A stretch of 14,157 nucleotides of DNA from Bacillota bacterium. Its GTDB lineage: Bacteria; Bacillota_A; Clostridia; DSM-8532. The notes under the pieces are model-generated. The model searched no databases and was not told the origin of the DNA. It worked only from the letters and a program-made list of their open reading frames with translations. The translations under genes were made by a program, and so were the position numbers. Below, piece by piece: positions 1 through 8,115 of the stretch (within the stretch, counting starts at the first letter, position 1; each line of letters opens with the position of its first letter). Location of the stretch: positions 1 through 14,157 of the forward strand of contig JAFADM010000197.1 in NCBI GenBank assembly GCA_023424865.1, written 5' to 3'.

Positions 1-661
1 TGATAACATAAACCCTGAAAAGAACGTTTTTTACGGAGATACCGCTGACTCTTGCGGATTCCTCACTGTTTCCCACCGCGTAAATCTGCCTTCCCTTGCG
101 GGTGTAGCCCAGGTAGTAAAAGGCAGCCACATAGATGAGAAGGGCAATGAGTACCATGTTGTTAATACCAAAAACATTTCCTGTTGCAATGCCCATAAAG
201 CCGGGAGTCATGTCCTTTTGCAATATCCATCCCCCATTGCTTACAAGGTAGGTCGAGCCTCTAAAGAGGTTCATCATACCCAGGGTTGCAATAATGGGGA
301 AAATCTTAAGCCTGGAAACCAGAAAACCGTTGATTATCCCGCAGACTGCACCTGCTGCCACAGCGATTACCACCACCAAAATCGGGCTCATGCCGGGATT
401 GTATTTCAAAAACGTGGTGGCCGTCATTCCCGCCAGCGCCATTACAGCACCTGCGGAAAGGTCTATGCCCCCCGTAATGAGCACCATCATCATCCCCACT
501 GAGAGTATGGCCAGAACGGCCGTTTCCTTAAGCATATCCCCTATATTTTCAGCTGTGAGAAAGCTTCCTCCCGTACGGAGATTAACAAAAACCGAAAGGA
601 GAATAATGACGGCCAGAAGGGCAATTTCTCTTATATTGGCAACCCATGCGTTTCGTTTCAT
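1..661 (-). CDS. Sugar ABC transporter permease, RbsC family (3' end outside window)
   Basis: This is the membrane permease of a ribose/galactose/rhamnose-type ABC importer (BPD_transp_2 family), which forms the sugar channel across the cytoplasmic membrane. About 220 codons are visible from the ATG at 661; the rest lies beyond the left edge. The translation is almost entirely hydrophobic helices. It starts MKRNAWVANIREIALLAVI and carries the family hallmark GMMMVLITGGIDLSAGAVMA at about residues 48-67, followed by a second conserved stretch around GIINGFLVSRLKIFPIIATL. An AAAGGAGAGG ribosome binding site sits just before the ATG. The gene starts 17 bases after the ATPase stop codon, so the two are surely one operon. 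The family assignment is secure. The transported sugar cannot be read from a permease; the neighbouring fucosidase and the rhamnose-transporter-like motif in the ATPase make a deoxyhexose a reasonable guess only. Confidence 0.93.
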   Translation of the reverse strand, partial: MKRNAWVANIREIALLAVIILLSVFVNLRTGGSFLTAENIGDMLKETAVLAILSVGMMMVLITGGIDLSAGAVMALAGMTATTFLKYNPGMSPILVVVIAVAAGAVCGIINGFLVSRLKIFPIIATLGMMNLFRGSTYLVSNGGWILQKDMTPGFMGIATGNVFGINNMVLIALLIYVAAFYYLGYTRKGRQIYAVGNSEESARVSGISVKNVLFRVYVI

Positions 662-678
662 CTTTCCTCTCCTTTCTT

Positions 679-2187
679 TTAAGCGTGAGCTTCGCTCTTG
701 CTAAGGCCCATGGCAGCCTCCAGGATTTTCTCCTGGGTGGCTTCCGCACGCTCGAAGACACGGGACAGAATTCCCTGGTGCATCACAGCAATGCGATCCC
801 CCATGCCCAGCACCTCCGGCATTTCTGAGGAAATGAGCAATATGCCGTAACCGCTTGCGGCCAGATCCGATATGATTTTATAAATCTGGGCCTTGGCCCC
901 TACATCCACACCCTTGGTAGGCTCATCAAGAATAATAAGCTTTAAGTCGGAATTAAGAAGCTTTGCCACAACCACCTTTTGCTGATTTCCGCCGGACAGT
1001 GAGGACGCTTTATCAAAAACGCTGACAGCTTTGACAGCCAGCTTTTCCGAAAGTGATTTAGCCCTGCTGCGCTCCGCCTTGGGATTCAACACGGTATTTT
1101 TTGTGAATTTTTCAAGGGTTGAAAGGGTTTCATTTTTGTAGATCTCCCAATCCAGGATAAGCCCCTGCTTCTGCCTGTCCTCGGGCAGATAGCCCATTCC
1201 TAAGGCCATGGCGTCTCCGGGCCGTCTTATTTTAACCTTTTTGCCTTCAAAGTAAATTGTCCCCGAGGTTAGGGGCTCTATTCCGAAAAGGGATTGGCAC
1301 ACCTCGGTGCGCCCCGCTCCGACAAGACCTGTCAGAGCCAGAATTTCTCCCTGCCTGACGCTAAAGGAAATGTTATGGAAATAACCCGTTCTGCAAAGCT
1401 TTTCGGCCCTCAGAATTTCAGAACCCGGCTGTGTGGCCGTTTTGGGATAGATTTGACTGATTTCACGGCCTACCATGGCCGCAATAAGCTTATCCTGGGA
1501 AATGCCTGAAACCTCCCACGTACCGATATAGGCCGCATCCCGGAAAACCGTTACCCTGTCGGCCAGGCGGTACATATCCTCAAAGCGATGGGAGATAAAT
1601 ATAATGGATACTCCTCCCGCCTTAAGCTTGTCGGTTATGTTGTACAGCTCCTCGCATTCCCTGCCCGAAAGGGCTGCCGTAGGCTCATCCATAATGAGAA
1701 TGTCGGCGTTGGTGGAAATAGCCTTGGCTATCTCAACAATTTGCTGCTCCGCCACGGTGAGATTTCCCATTACCGAGCGGGGATCAATGGTGCTTCCCAG
1801 ATCCCTTAATAGCTTTTCCGCATCCCTGTGCATTCTGCCCCAGCTAAGGGCTCCAAGGGCTGAAACCGCTTCATGGCCTATAAAAATATTTTCCGTCACC
1901 GTAAGGTGGGGATAAGCTGTTCCGTGCTGATAGATGGCTGAGATCTTATGCTTTTGCGCATCCTTGGGGTTTTTAAAGTTCACCCTCTGGCCGTTCAGGA
2001 GCATTTCGCCCTCTTCGGCCTGATGGACGCCTGTTATCACCTTTATGAAGGTGGATTTGCCCGCTCCGTTTTCGCCCATAAGGGCATGTATTTCACCCCG
2101 GCGCAGAGAGAAATGAACGCCATTGAGGGCTTTCACACCGGGGAACTGCTTTGTTATACCGTTTAACTCCAGAATAGCCTCATCCAT
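679..2187 (-). CDS. Sugar ABC transporter ATP-binding protein, RbsA/MglA family
   Basis: This is the double-length ATPase that powers a monosaccharide importer on the cytoplasmic face of the membrane. There are two ABC domains in one chain of 502 residues, the usual family length. In the first, Walker A GENGAGKST is at about residues 38-46, the Q-loop glutamine is in IYQHGTAYPHLTV, and Walker B is ILIMDEP at about 163-169. The second has the degenerate P-loop GLVGAGRTE at about 287, the signature LSGGNQQK at about 397 and Walker B LIILDEP. This asymmetry between halves is normal for the family. The YQHGTAYPHLTVTENIF stretch resembles the rhamnose-type subfamily more than RbsA itself, which hints at a deoxysugar. 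The start is uncertain: an in-frame TTG at 2196 has AAAGGA six bases upstream, while the ATG at 2187 gives the more usual N-terminus MDEAILELNGITKQF. The permease follows 17 bases downstream. Confidence 0.95.
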   Translation of the reverse strand: MDEAILELNGITKQFPGVKALNGVHFSLRRGEIHALMGENGAGKSTFIKVITGVHQAEEGEMLLNGQRVNFKNPKDAQKHKISAIYQHGTAYPHLTVTENIFIGHEAVSALGALSWGRMHRDAEKLLRDLGSTIDPRSVMGNLTVAEQQIVEIAKAISTNADILIMDEPTAALSGRECEELYNITDKLKAGGVSIIFISHRFEDMYRLADRVTVFRDAAYIGTWEVSGISQDKLIAAMVGREISQIYPKTATQPGSEILRAEKLCRTGYFHNISFSVRQGEILALTGLVGAGRTEVCQSLFGIEPLTSGTIYFEGKKVKIRRPGDAMALGMGYLPEDRQKQGLILDWEIYKNETLSTLEKFTKNTVLNPKAERSRAKSLSEKLAVKAVSVFDKASSLSGGNQQKVVVAKLLNSDLKLIILDEPTKGVDVGAKAQIYKIISDLAASGYGILLISSEMPEVLGMGDRIAVMHQGILSRVFERAEATQEKILEAAMGLSKSEAHA

Positions 2188-2214
2188 TGTCCTCAACTCC
2201 CGTCCTTTGGGATT

Positions 2215-2246
2215 GCTTAAGCCGTGTATTTAAGCGTTTAGCTTAA
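2215..2246. promoter_or_regulatory. Inverted-repeat cluster upstream of the sugar transporter operon
   Basis: A GCTTAAGC palindrome (2215-2222) is followed by TTAAGC (2230-2235), a 5-base spacer and GCTTAA (2241-2246), a perfect 6-bp dyad. TTAAGC therefore occurs twice, 13 bases apart, 28-60 bases before the ATPase start. Part of the cluster (2229-2242) also matches a catabolite-response (cre) consensus at 11 of 14 positions, with the central CG intact. It could be the site of the adjacent YesN-type regulator or of CcpA. No clear -35/-10 pair was found beside it; two TTGACA hexamers on the minus strand (2345-2350 and 2289-2294) lack a good -10 at the right distance. Confidence 0.35.
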
Positions 2247-2264
2247 CTGTCGGCTTTACGCCCG

Positions 2265-2284
2265 GCCCCGGAGTTTATCGGGGC
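2265..2284. other. GC-rich hairpin between response regulator and transporter genes
   Basis: GCCCCG (2265-2270) and CGGGGC (2279-2284) form a perfect 6-bp stem around an 8-base loop. Neither strand has a T-run after it, so it does not look like an intrinsic terminator. It may protect or process an RNA that runs from the regulator genes into the transporter genes. Confidence 0.4.
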
Positions 2285-2377
2285 TACGTGTCAAGGATAG
2301 CATTCATGAGGTATTGGAGTGAATGGAAAATAGTAAAACGAAGATGTCAAAAAGTGAAATTCAACAAAAACTCTGTT

Positions 2378-3913
2378 TTATTCCTTTCCAATTTGGGCAA
2401 TATACTCAGACGGCCATAAACCGGTTTCCTTTTTAAAGCTTTTTGAGAAATAGTAGGGATCCGGATAACCCACATGGGAGGCCAGCTCCTTTACAAGAAT
2501 GCCGGGGTTTTCCCTCATAAGCTCAATGGCTTTTTTCATACGCAGATAAGTAAGATAATCACTGGGAGACATCCCCTTATAATTGCGAAAAAGCTTACTT
2601 AAATAAGAAGGTACCAGACCGAATTTTTTGGATAGAAGCATGGTGGTAATGTCCTTGCTGTAGTTCTCGTTTAAATAGGCTTCCACACCGTCGAGCAGGG
2701 CGTTGCTCTGAGTGCTTTGCCCGGCTTCCTCCCCGGGAGGAGAGCTAAACAGCTCCGCCATATCCTCCGCAAGCTCCTGTGGCCTAACACAGTTGGACAC
2801 GGCTCCTGCCAGATCCAGCTTAAGGTAGGCAAGCCTTCTGTCGGAAGGCTTTGTTCCGGGATTAAAAGGAGAGAGGCTTTCCAGGAATTGAAGGGTCTCC
2901 ATTTGAGTGACACTGTTTTCGCAAAAAAGCTCAAAGACCTCTGTAAAGGCCTTATTAATTGCACTTGCTCTTCCCATAGCCAATGCGTTTTCCGCTTTAT
3001 TTCTGGCGTTTGCAAGCACTGTCTCAGGGGGCGGTCCATCCTCAGGCATTCCCGTAAAGTAAAGGCCGGGCCGGAAAAGAACAATCCTGGAGTACAGAAG
3101 AGCTCGGAGCTTGTTAAAGACGCTGCCTGTGGCCGAAAGAGGACACAGCTTTTCATTTACAGCCAGAGAAACAGGTAAAAGGTTCTCCTGGCACAGGAGA
3201 CGGTACAGCCTTTCAGCAAGGGTATTCAGCGACTCCTCATTAGCCAGGGTAAGCACAAGAATTTTTTCAGCCAGGCTTCGGCCGTTGAAGCACATAAAGC
3301 TGCTAGCCTCTCCCAAAAGGCCCTTGACTTTATCCTCCAGATTAAATTGGCTCCAGAAGCTTCCCGCGGGAAGAAGGGAATCGTCAGGCACCAGGGGAAA
3401 AGGGCCTGCACAGAGAAGAAAAACACCATACTTTTCATCTTCCCCGGCGTCGGAACCTTCATAAGGTATGGCATCCGGTAAAACGGGGCCGCCATGCAGG
3501 GAGGACTCCACTCTTTTTCTTAAGTTTGCGCTGCTCCGTGCGGCCGCCTCCACCTCCAGCTTTTTCAAAAGCTCTTCCATGCCCTCCCGGGACACCGGCT
3601 TTAAAAGATAATCAAAAACATGGTACTGAAGCGCTTTTCTGGCATACTCAAAATCCTGGTATCCGCTTATCACCACCACCGTGGTTTCAGGCCACCGGCT
3701 TCTTACCTGCCCGGCCAGAGTCAGCCCATCCATGACGGGCATGCGCACGTCGGTAAAGAGAATGTCCACCGGGGCGTCCGCTAGCTTATCCAAGGCACTC
3801 TTCCCATTAATAGCAGTGTCTTCCACCCGAAAAAGGCCCCCATAATCCTCCACCATCCGGGTAAGCATTCTTAAAATGGGAGGTTCATCCTCCACGATCA
3901 TCACACGCAGCAT
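2378..3913 (-). CDS. Response regulator, YesN type (REC plus AraC-type HTH)
   Basis: This is the cytoplasmic response regulator and transcription factor partnered with the kinase upstream. The N-terminal receiver domain (about 1-120) has the acidic pocket EDE at 8-10, the phosphoacceptor Asp55 in ILFTDVRMPVMDG, Ser83 and Lys105 in DYLLKP, so it should be phosphorylatable. A long linker of about 270 residues follows, without recognisable motifs. The C-terminal AraC-type double helix-turn-helix runs from about 405 to 511 (ITTMLLSKKFGLVPSYLSKLF, then the typical GYPDPYYFSKSFKKETG ending). Length (511) is usual for the YesN group. The ATG overlaps the kinase stop codon by one base (TAATG), with GGAGG nine bases upstream, so the pair is translationally coupled. 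Such pairs typically sense a carbohydrate or oligosaccharide and activate a nearby ABC importer; the importer starts 191 bases downstream on the same strand. Confidence 0.95.
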   Translation of the reverse strand: MLRVMIVEDEPPILRMLTRMVEDYGGLFRVEDTAINGKSALDKLADAPVDILFTDVRMPVMDGLTLAGQVRSRWPETTVVVISGYQDFEYARKALQYHVFDYLLKPVSREGMEELLKKLEVEAAARSSANLRKRVESSLHGGPVLPDAIPYEGSDAGEDEKYGVFLLCAGPFPLVPDDSLLPAGSFWSQFNLEDKVKGLLGEASSFMCFNGRSLAEKILVLTLANEESLNTLAERLYRLLCQENLLPVSLAVNEKLCPLSATGSVFNKLRALLYSRIVLFRPGLYFTGMPEDGPPPETVLANARNKAENALAMGRASAINKAFTEVFELFCENSVTQMETLQFLESLSPFNPGTKPSDRRLAYLKLDLAGAVSNCVRPQELAEDMAELFSSPPGEEAGQSTQSNALLDGVEAYLNENYSKDITTMLLSKKFGLVPSYLSKLFRNYKGMSPSDYLTYLRMKKAIELMRENPGILVKELASHVGYPDPYYFSKSFKKETGLWPSEYIAQIGKE

Positions 3914-5625
3914 TACAGGCTACCTCCAATGGTTATCCGGGTTCCTCTGGGCTTATTGTCCTCAATCCGGCAAAAGACATCCTTTCCGGTATGAAGCATC
4001 AGCCGGAGAATGGCGCTTCGAAGGCCCAGTCCACCGATTTCAAGTCTTTTAAAGGCTTCCTCGGGATTGGTTTTATAATCCGACAGCGCCTCCATAATCT
4101 GCTCCTTTATTTCCGGTGAAAAGCCGCCCCCATTATCTGAAACTGAAAGAAACCACTCTTCGTTGGCTTTACCCGCTTCTACCTGAATTTCATACGGTGG
4201 CTCCACCATATTAAAGCCGTGCTTAAAGCAGTTTTCCGCCAAAGGCTCTAAAATGAGCTTGGGCATAAGCATGGCCAAAAGGGTTTCATCGTAGCTTACA
4301 TCATAGGTAAACAGACCCTCGTAGCGTTCCTGCATCAGCTCAAGATAGCGCTTCAAATGGTCCAGCTCGTCCTTTAAGGTTACGGCATTTTTATAGGACG
4401 CGGCATAGCGCATCATAGCCGACATGTTTTCGCACATACGCACAATCCGCTCCTGGCCGCTTTCCATGGCTGCCGCGCTTATAACGGTAAGGGTATTAAA
4501 TAAAAAATGGGGATTTATTTGGGATTGCAGGGCAAACAGGGCGGCTTTTTTTTCCTGCTCCACCGTATAATTTAGCTTTTTGAGCATGGAATCAAAGGCC
4601 AGATCCAGCTGACGGATTTCATCCAGCTTATCCCCTCCCTCATAGGTTTCGGGCAGGGTTCCCAGCGTAATGCCGCTTACCGTATTTTTAAGCCGTACCA
4701 GAGGCTCGCTTAAACGTTTTGCAATGAGGTTGATAACAAAGAACATAATGGCTGTGAGTGCCAGGCAGCCTACAAAAAACAGGGCCATAAGCTGCCGGTA
4801 AGGCGCCAGCATATTGGATTTGGGCTGTGTGAGGGTTACTGTCCAGCCGTATTTCTCGGATTTCCGGGAAACGGAGTTAATGGTACCGGCCTTGGCTTCC
4901 GGTTGGGTTTTAGCAGGCAAAATAACCCGTTCCTGACTGTCGGTGATGGAAATATCAATGCCCTTGATCTCTTCAAAGCGAAGCATTTCCTCCAGCTTAT
5001 CCACATCCTGCATAATTTCGGCTACCCCATAAACCTCACGGGAGTAGATATTCATAACAGGCATGGTCATAGTGACATAGGAAGAGGTATAGTAATCCGA
5101 GTATCTGTCCTTTTCCGGTACCGAAAGCCTGGGCTTTCCATCAGCTAAAAGCTTCATCTCCCCACCGATATCCCTGCTTTTTATCACTCTCTCGGTGTAA
5201 GCCTCGTCTATCTGGGTACCGGAGCTTACAAAATCCCCATAAGGATTAAAAACCATGATACGCCAGATGGGTGTACGAATGCCATTAATGTTCTTAAGAA
5301 GGCTTCGTGCTTCAATATCCAAAAGGACGTTTTTCCTGAAATAGTTCACACTTCGGTTATGGTCGGTTATACTTCCCAGCAGGCTGATAAGCGAGGAGCT
5401 GGTCATTACCCGGAAAGCCACATCCTCCATTTCATCCAGAAAAAGCTCCGTCTGTTTCAGGGACTGGCTGGCCAGCTCCGTCTGGTTTAAATTGGCCATA
5501 CGAATGCTGGTGCTTTGTATATACTGATAAAAGGCAGCCATAAACAGCAGCATAAAAGCTGCAAAAATGGCACAGTAGGCCATGACCAGACGTTTTATAA
5601 AAAGGCCTTTTTTTATGGCTCCCAC
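3913..5625 (-). CDS. Sensor histidine kinase, YesM type
   Basis: This is a membrane-bound sensor kinase of the His_kinase (PF06580)/YesM group. Membrane helix 1 lies at about residues 12-34, an extracellular sensing region at about 35-275 (Cache-like by position and length, not proven), helix 2 at about 279-301 and a HAMP linker at about 302-355. The phosphorylated histidine is His373 in QSQINPHFLFNTL. The ATPase domain shows the N-box LAENCFKHG (Asn465), DNGGG at 497-501 and GGLGL at 531-535. All key residues are present in 570 residues, a normal length. The start is GTG, preceded by AAAGGAG eight bases upstream; no ATG gives a better fit to the first membrane helix. It is the first gene of the regulator block and overlaps the response regulator by one base. 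The signal is unknown; a sugar or glycan fragment is the usual one for this family. Confidence 0.95.
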   Translation of the reverse strand: MGAIKKGLFIKRLVMAYCAIFAAFMLLFMAAFYQYIQSTSIRMANLNQTELASQSLKQTELFLDEMEDVAFRVMTSSSLISLLGSITDHNRSVNYFRKNVLLDIEARSLLKNINGIRTPIWRIMVFNPYGDFVSSGTQIDEAYTERVIKSRDIGGEMKLLADGKPRLSVPEKDRYSDYYTSSYVTMTMPVMNIYSREVYGVAEIMQDVDKLEEMLRFEEIKGIDISITDSQERVILPAKTQPEAKAGTINSVSRKSEKYGWTVTLTQPKSNMLAPYRQLMALFFVGCLALTAIMFFVINLIAKRLSEPLVRLKNTVSGITLGTLPETYEGGDKLDEIRQLDLAFDSMLKKLNYTVEQEKKAALFALQSQINPHFLFNTLTVISAAAMESGQERIVRMCENMSAMMRYAASYKNAVTLKDELDHLKRYLELMQERYEGLFTYDVSYDETLLAMLMPKLILEPLAENCFKHGFNMVEPPYEIQVEAGKANEEWFLSVSDNGGGFSPEIKEQIMEALSDYKTNPEEAFKRLEIGGLGLRSAILRLMLHTGKDVFCRIEDNKPRGTRITIGGSL

Positions 5626-5699
5626 CTTGATTGCTCCTTTGTTGGATTCAATGTGCCGGGCTGTCTTTCCCTAAACCATCCTCAGGTTTGTACACTCTT

Positions 5700-5729
5700 A
5701 TATTAAACAAAAGACCAGGCCTGCATCAA
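5700..5729 (-). promoter_or_regulatory. Candidate promoter of the sensor kinase/response regulator genes
   Basis: On the minus strand TTGATG (-35, 5729-5724) is followed after 17 bases by TTAATA (-10, 5706-5701), or after 18 bases by TAATAT (5705-5700). It is oriented towards the kinase GTG at 5625, leaving a leader of about 70 bases. The match is good but not proof. Confidence 0.5.
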
Positions 5730-5905
5730 CTTTATTTCAAATTTTCGAGCCTTGCACTCATAGTCATACTTAAATTTCAAGGGGAAATGCGCCTCTACCC
5801 AAAGCATTATCCTATCTGTCCGTACTGGCTTCCGATAATTCTTCTCCCAGGCTTAAAATACTGTCCTTGAAAAGTCTTTCCAATACTTTCACTGGGTATC
5901 CCATG

Positions 5906-5957
5906 AAAAAAGCCGGACAGAGGCAGGCTAATGAAGCTTGCTGTTCTCCGTCCGGCT
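5906..5957 (-). terminator. Intrinsic terminator of the GntR-hydrolase operon
   Basis: The arms AGCCGGAC (5911-5918) and GTCCGGCT (5950-5957) pair perfectly over eight bases. The stem can extend inwards through GAG/CTC after one mismatch. On the minus strand the stem runs straight into a six-base T tract (A-run at 5906-5911). It lies 19 bases past the hydrolase stop, where an operon terminator is expected. Confidence 0.85.
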
Positions 5958-5975
5958 AAAATATTATTTTGCCTT

Positions 5976-7601
5976 TTATGGGTTAATAATCCAGGATGCA
6001 ATATCCTCAATGACATAGGAGGGAACATTGGCCGGCAGATAGTATTCCTGTGGCGTACTCATTGCCCCCTCACCTTCGGTAAACATGTGATTGAGCTTGG
6101 GATAGAGCTTGAAGGCCACATTATCACGGCCCTCCAGTGCATTAAGCCAGCCTTGATAATCTTCTTTGGCAGTAACCTGGTAATCCCTTTCACCCTGAAG
6201 GATTAGAAGGGGTGAGGTAAGTTTTTTTGCCGTAGAGGAAGGATTAACACTGTGCATGTCCTGCCACCAGTAGGGCGTACCCAGCATAAAGCCTGCCGGA
6301 GGATTGTCCGGATTAAAGCCCGCTGCCTTGACCATTTCCAGCTGGCCCCTGTAAAAGTCCACCTGAGCCTTGGTTGCCATTCCCAGGCTGTAAAGATACT
6401 CGTACTGGGCAAGCATGACATCGGCAATGCTCCGGGTTATACCGCTTAAGACAATACCGCCCTTAAAAAGGCTTTCCTTAGTGGTTTCAAGAATTCGGGG
6501 CACCAGGGTTGCTCCCTGGCTGTGGCCGGCGACATAAATCTGCGACGAATCAATTTCTTTTAAGGTTTTTAGAAGCTCTCCGGCCAAAATGGCATCCTGA
6601 GTGGTTTCCTCCCAGGTTGTAATATCGGCGAGGGCTGCAATCTTCAAATTGTGTTCATAGCTTCTTTTTTCATAGGCCAGAACGGCAATTCCTTTGGAGG
6701 CCAGTCCAACGGACAGATCCCGGAAGGGTTTTAGTGGACCAAGGGTTTCGTCCCTGTCGTTGGGGCCGGAGCCATGAACCAGCACAACGGCCGGAAAAGG
6801 TCCTTCTCCCGCGGGAAGCGTAAGGGTTCCGGGCAGGCTCCATTCGCCCTGACCAATAACCACTTCCTTTTGTATGTATTTATCAGGATTGTCGTATTCC
6901 GGAGCCTGATAAGGTACGGAATACGTTTGCTTCAAAATAAGGTCATCAATCTGGGCCACATCGTTAAAGCGCAAAATGAAATCCAGATCGCCCATAAGTG
7001 GGGAGGAATAATGAGTGGTAACATTTTGATGCACCAGATTGCTGCTGACGGTTTTGCCGCTTTCCGAAAGAGCTCCGAAGGAATTAAAGCTGGCTGAGAG
7101 CTGTGCCATTATTTGGGGTGTGGTTCGATTTTTCAGATAGGCGCTCTGAAGAAAAAGACAGTCGTCTATCCGGCCTGCTGCAAGGGATTGGGTAAAGCTG
7201 TCCGAGAGAATGGAAATACAGCTGTCGTAGGAGAGATTCAGAGAAAAGGCTTCATTAATAAGGGATAGAGGCACGGTAATACGCCCGTGGGCACTATTGA
7301 TTTCCGAGGACAATATCCTGGCTTTGCCATTGACGACGGCCTCCTTCGTTCCCGGCTTGATTTCAAGGGACAGGTTTTTTAGAATGGCTTTGGCTGTTTT
7401 TGTGTCATTATTCCAGGACACTGTTGCCCCCTGGGCTTCCATGATGAAACGAAAGGGAACCTGCTCTTCATTGTGGGAAACTGCGGCAGAGACAGCAATC
7501 AGCTCTGATGCGGCGTGAGCAGGCAGGCTGCTGGACAGAAGGACAAAAGCAGCGACCGCTCCTGCTAGAATGCGAACCGTTCTTTTCAGTGGTTTTTTCA
7601 T
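5976..7601 (-). CDS. Secreted alpha/beta hydrolase with N-terminal CuAO-like domain
   Basis: This is an exported serine hydrolase (541 residues) of the alpha/beta fold. The signal peptide covers about 1-30: KKPLKR, a hydrophobic core, then a likely signal-peptidase site after LPAHA. Residues about 35-130 resemble the copper-amine-oxidase N-terminal-like repeat of clostridial and Paenibacillus cell-surface proteins (RITVPLSLINEAF is typical). Residues about 140-225 may be a DUF3887-like dimer domain. The hydrolase core has the oxyanion motif LVHGSG (His276) and the nucleophile Ser361 in GHSQG. Asp473 (LILQGERDYQV) and His505 (LNHMF) complete a full triad. The ATG has AAGGAGG five bases upstream, so the start is firm. 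The gene begins 36 bases after the GntR-type regulator, in one operon. The substrate is not readable; esterase or peptidase activity on a cell-envelope or glycan ester is possible. Confidence 0.9.
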   Translation of the reverse strand: MKKPLKRTVRILAGAVAAFVLLSSSLPAHAASELIAVSAAVSHNEEQVPFRFIMEAQGATVSWNNDTKTAKAILKNLSLEIKPGTKEAVVNGKARILSSEINSAHGRITVPLSLINEAFSLNLSYDSCISILSDSFTQSLAAGRIDDCLFLQSAYLKNRTTPQIMAQLSASFNSFGALSESGKTVSSNLVHQNVTTHYSSPLMGDLDFILRFNDVAQIDDLILKQTYSVPYQAPEYDNPDKYIQKEVVIGQGEWSLPGTLTLPAGEGPFPAVVLVHGSGPNDRDETLGPLKPFRDLSVGLASKGIAVLAYEKRSYEHNLKIAALADITTWEETTQDAILAGELLKTLKEIDSSQIYVAGHSQGATLVPRILETTKESLFKGGIVLSGITRSIADVMLAQYEYLYSLGMATKAQVDFYRGQLEMVKAAGFNPDNPPAGFMLGTPYWWQDMHSVNPSSTAKKLTSPLLILQGERDYQVTAKEDYQGWLNALEGRDNVAFKLYPKLNHMFTEGEGAMSTPQEYYLPANVPSYVIEDIASWIINP

Positions 7602-7637
7602 AGTAACCTCCTTGGTATAAAAATCATCGGGAGGGCT

Positions 7638-8045
7638 TTATTGCCCCGGTCCGTTGGCGTTACGTTCCAATTCCAAGCTGTCATAGAGGGTTTCAACAAG
7701 ACGTAAAAGCTCTACTTTTGACATTCCTCTTGAAAAGGCTTCGGCAACAAGAGGCTTTACTGCTTCTTTCAGAGTATTCTCATAGGCTTCACTGAGGCCC
7801 GGACTTCTGTCAGGATGCACCACAACGCCTCTCTGGCGGTGAATAAGAATAAATCCGTCCTGTTTAAGAAGGGCATAAGCTTTATTCACCGTATGGAAAT
7901 GAATACCGAGCTCGGATGCTAAATGTCTGACAGAAGGCAGTGGCTGCCCCGGTTTGAGCCTTCCCGCACCGATTCCTTCAATAATTTGTGTTCTTATTTG
8001 CTGGTATAAGGGAACGTCCAGCTGCAAATCAAGTTTTATTAGCAC
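7638..8045 (-). CDS. GntR-family transcriptional regulator, YtrA subfamily
   Basis: This is a short repressor of 135 residues. The winged helix-turn-helix (about 9-77) is typical: VPLYQQIRTQIIEGI, LPSVRHLASELGIHFHTVNKA and LKQDGFILIHRQRGVVV. A short C-terminal helical region (about 85-130) takes the place of a large ligand-binding domain, which defines the YtrA group. Those regulators usually control an adjacent ABC transporter or membrane protein and often respond to envelope stress. Here the only partner is the secreted hydrolase 36 bases downstream, which is unusual. The start is GTG with AAGGAGG six bases upstream. A small CCCGG/CCGGG hairpin (8061-8078) sits just before this ribosome binding site. 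A perfect inverted repeat over the promoter (8089-8115) points to autoregulation. Confidence 0.92.
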   Translation of the reverse strand: MLIKLDLQLDVPLYQQIRTQIIEGIGAGRLKPGQPLPSVRHLASELGIHFHTVNKAYALLKQDGFILIHRQRGVVVHPDRSPGLSEAYENTLKEAVKPLVAEAFSRGMSKVELLRLVETLYDSLELERNANGPGQ

Positions 8046-8088
8046 GCGCGCCCTCCTTGTCCCGGTTTATAGGCCGGGGTTAGAGACC

Positions 8089-8115
8089 ATCTGTTATACA
8101 TAGGATATAACAGAT
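8089..8115. promoter_or_regulatory. Probable operator of the GntR-type repressor
   Basis: ATCTGTTATA (8089-8098) and TATAACAGAT (8106-8115) form a perfect 10-bp inverted repeat around a 7-base spacer. It covers the -10 and part of the spacer of the regulator's own promoter, so a bound dimer would block RNA polymerase. The GT...AC arms agree with the general form of GntR-family operators. Confidence 0.75.

Larger units (their letters stand above)
5626..5975. other. Intergenic region, 350 bases
   Basis: It holds the terminator of the upstream hydrolase gene (5906-5957) and a candidate promoter for the sensor kinase (5700-5729), both on the minus strand. The stretch between them (about 5730-5905) is AT-rich and shows no reading frame with a ribosome binding site, no RNA gene and no notable repeat. 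Confidence 0.6.

Noticed and set aside
218..704. Overlapping plus-strand frames of 94 and 136 residues
   Set aside because: They lie antisense to the well-supported RbsC-type permease and have no homology-like motifs.
2265..2284. GC hairpin as the terminator of the response regulator gene
   Set aside because: No T-run follows on either strand, so it was kept only as a hairpin.
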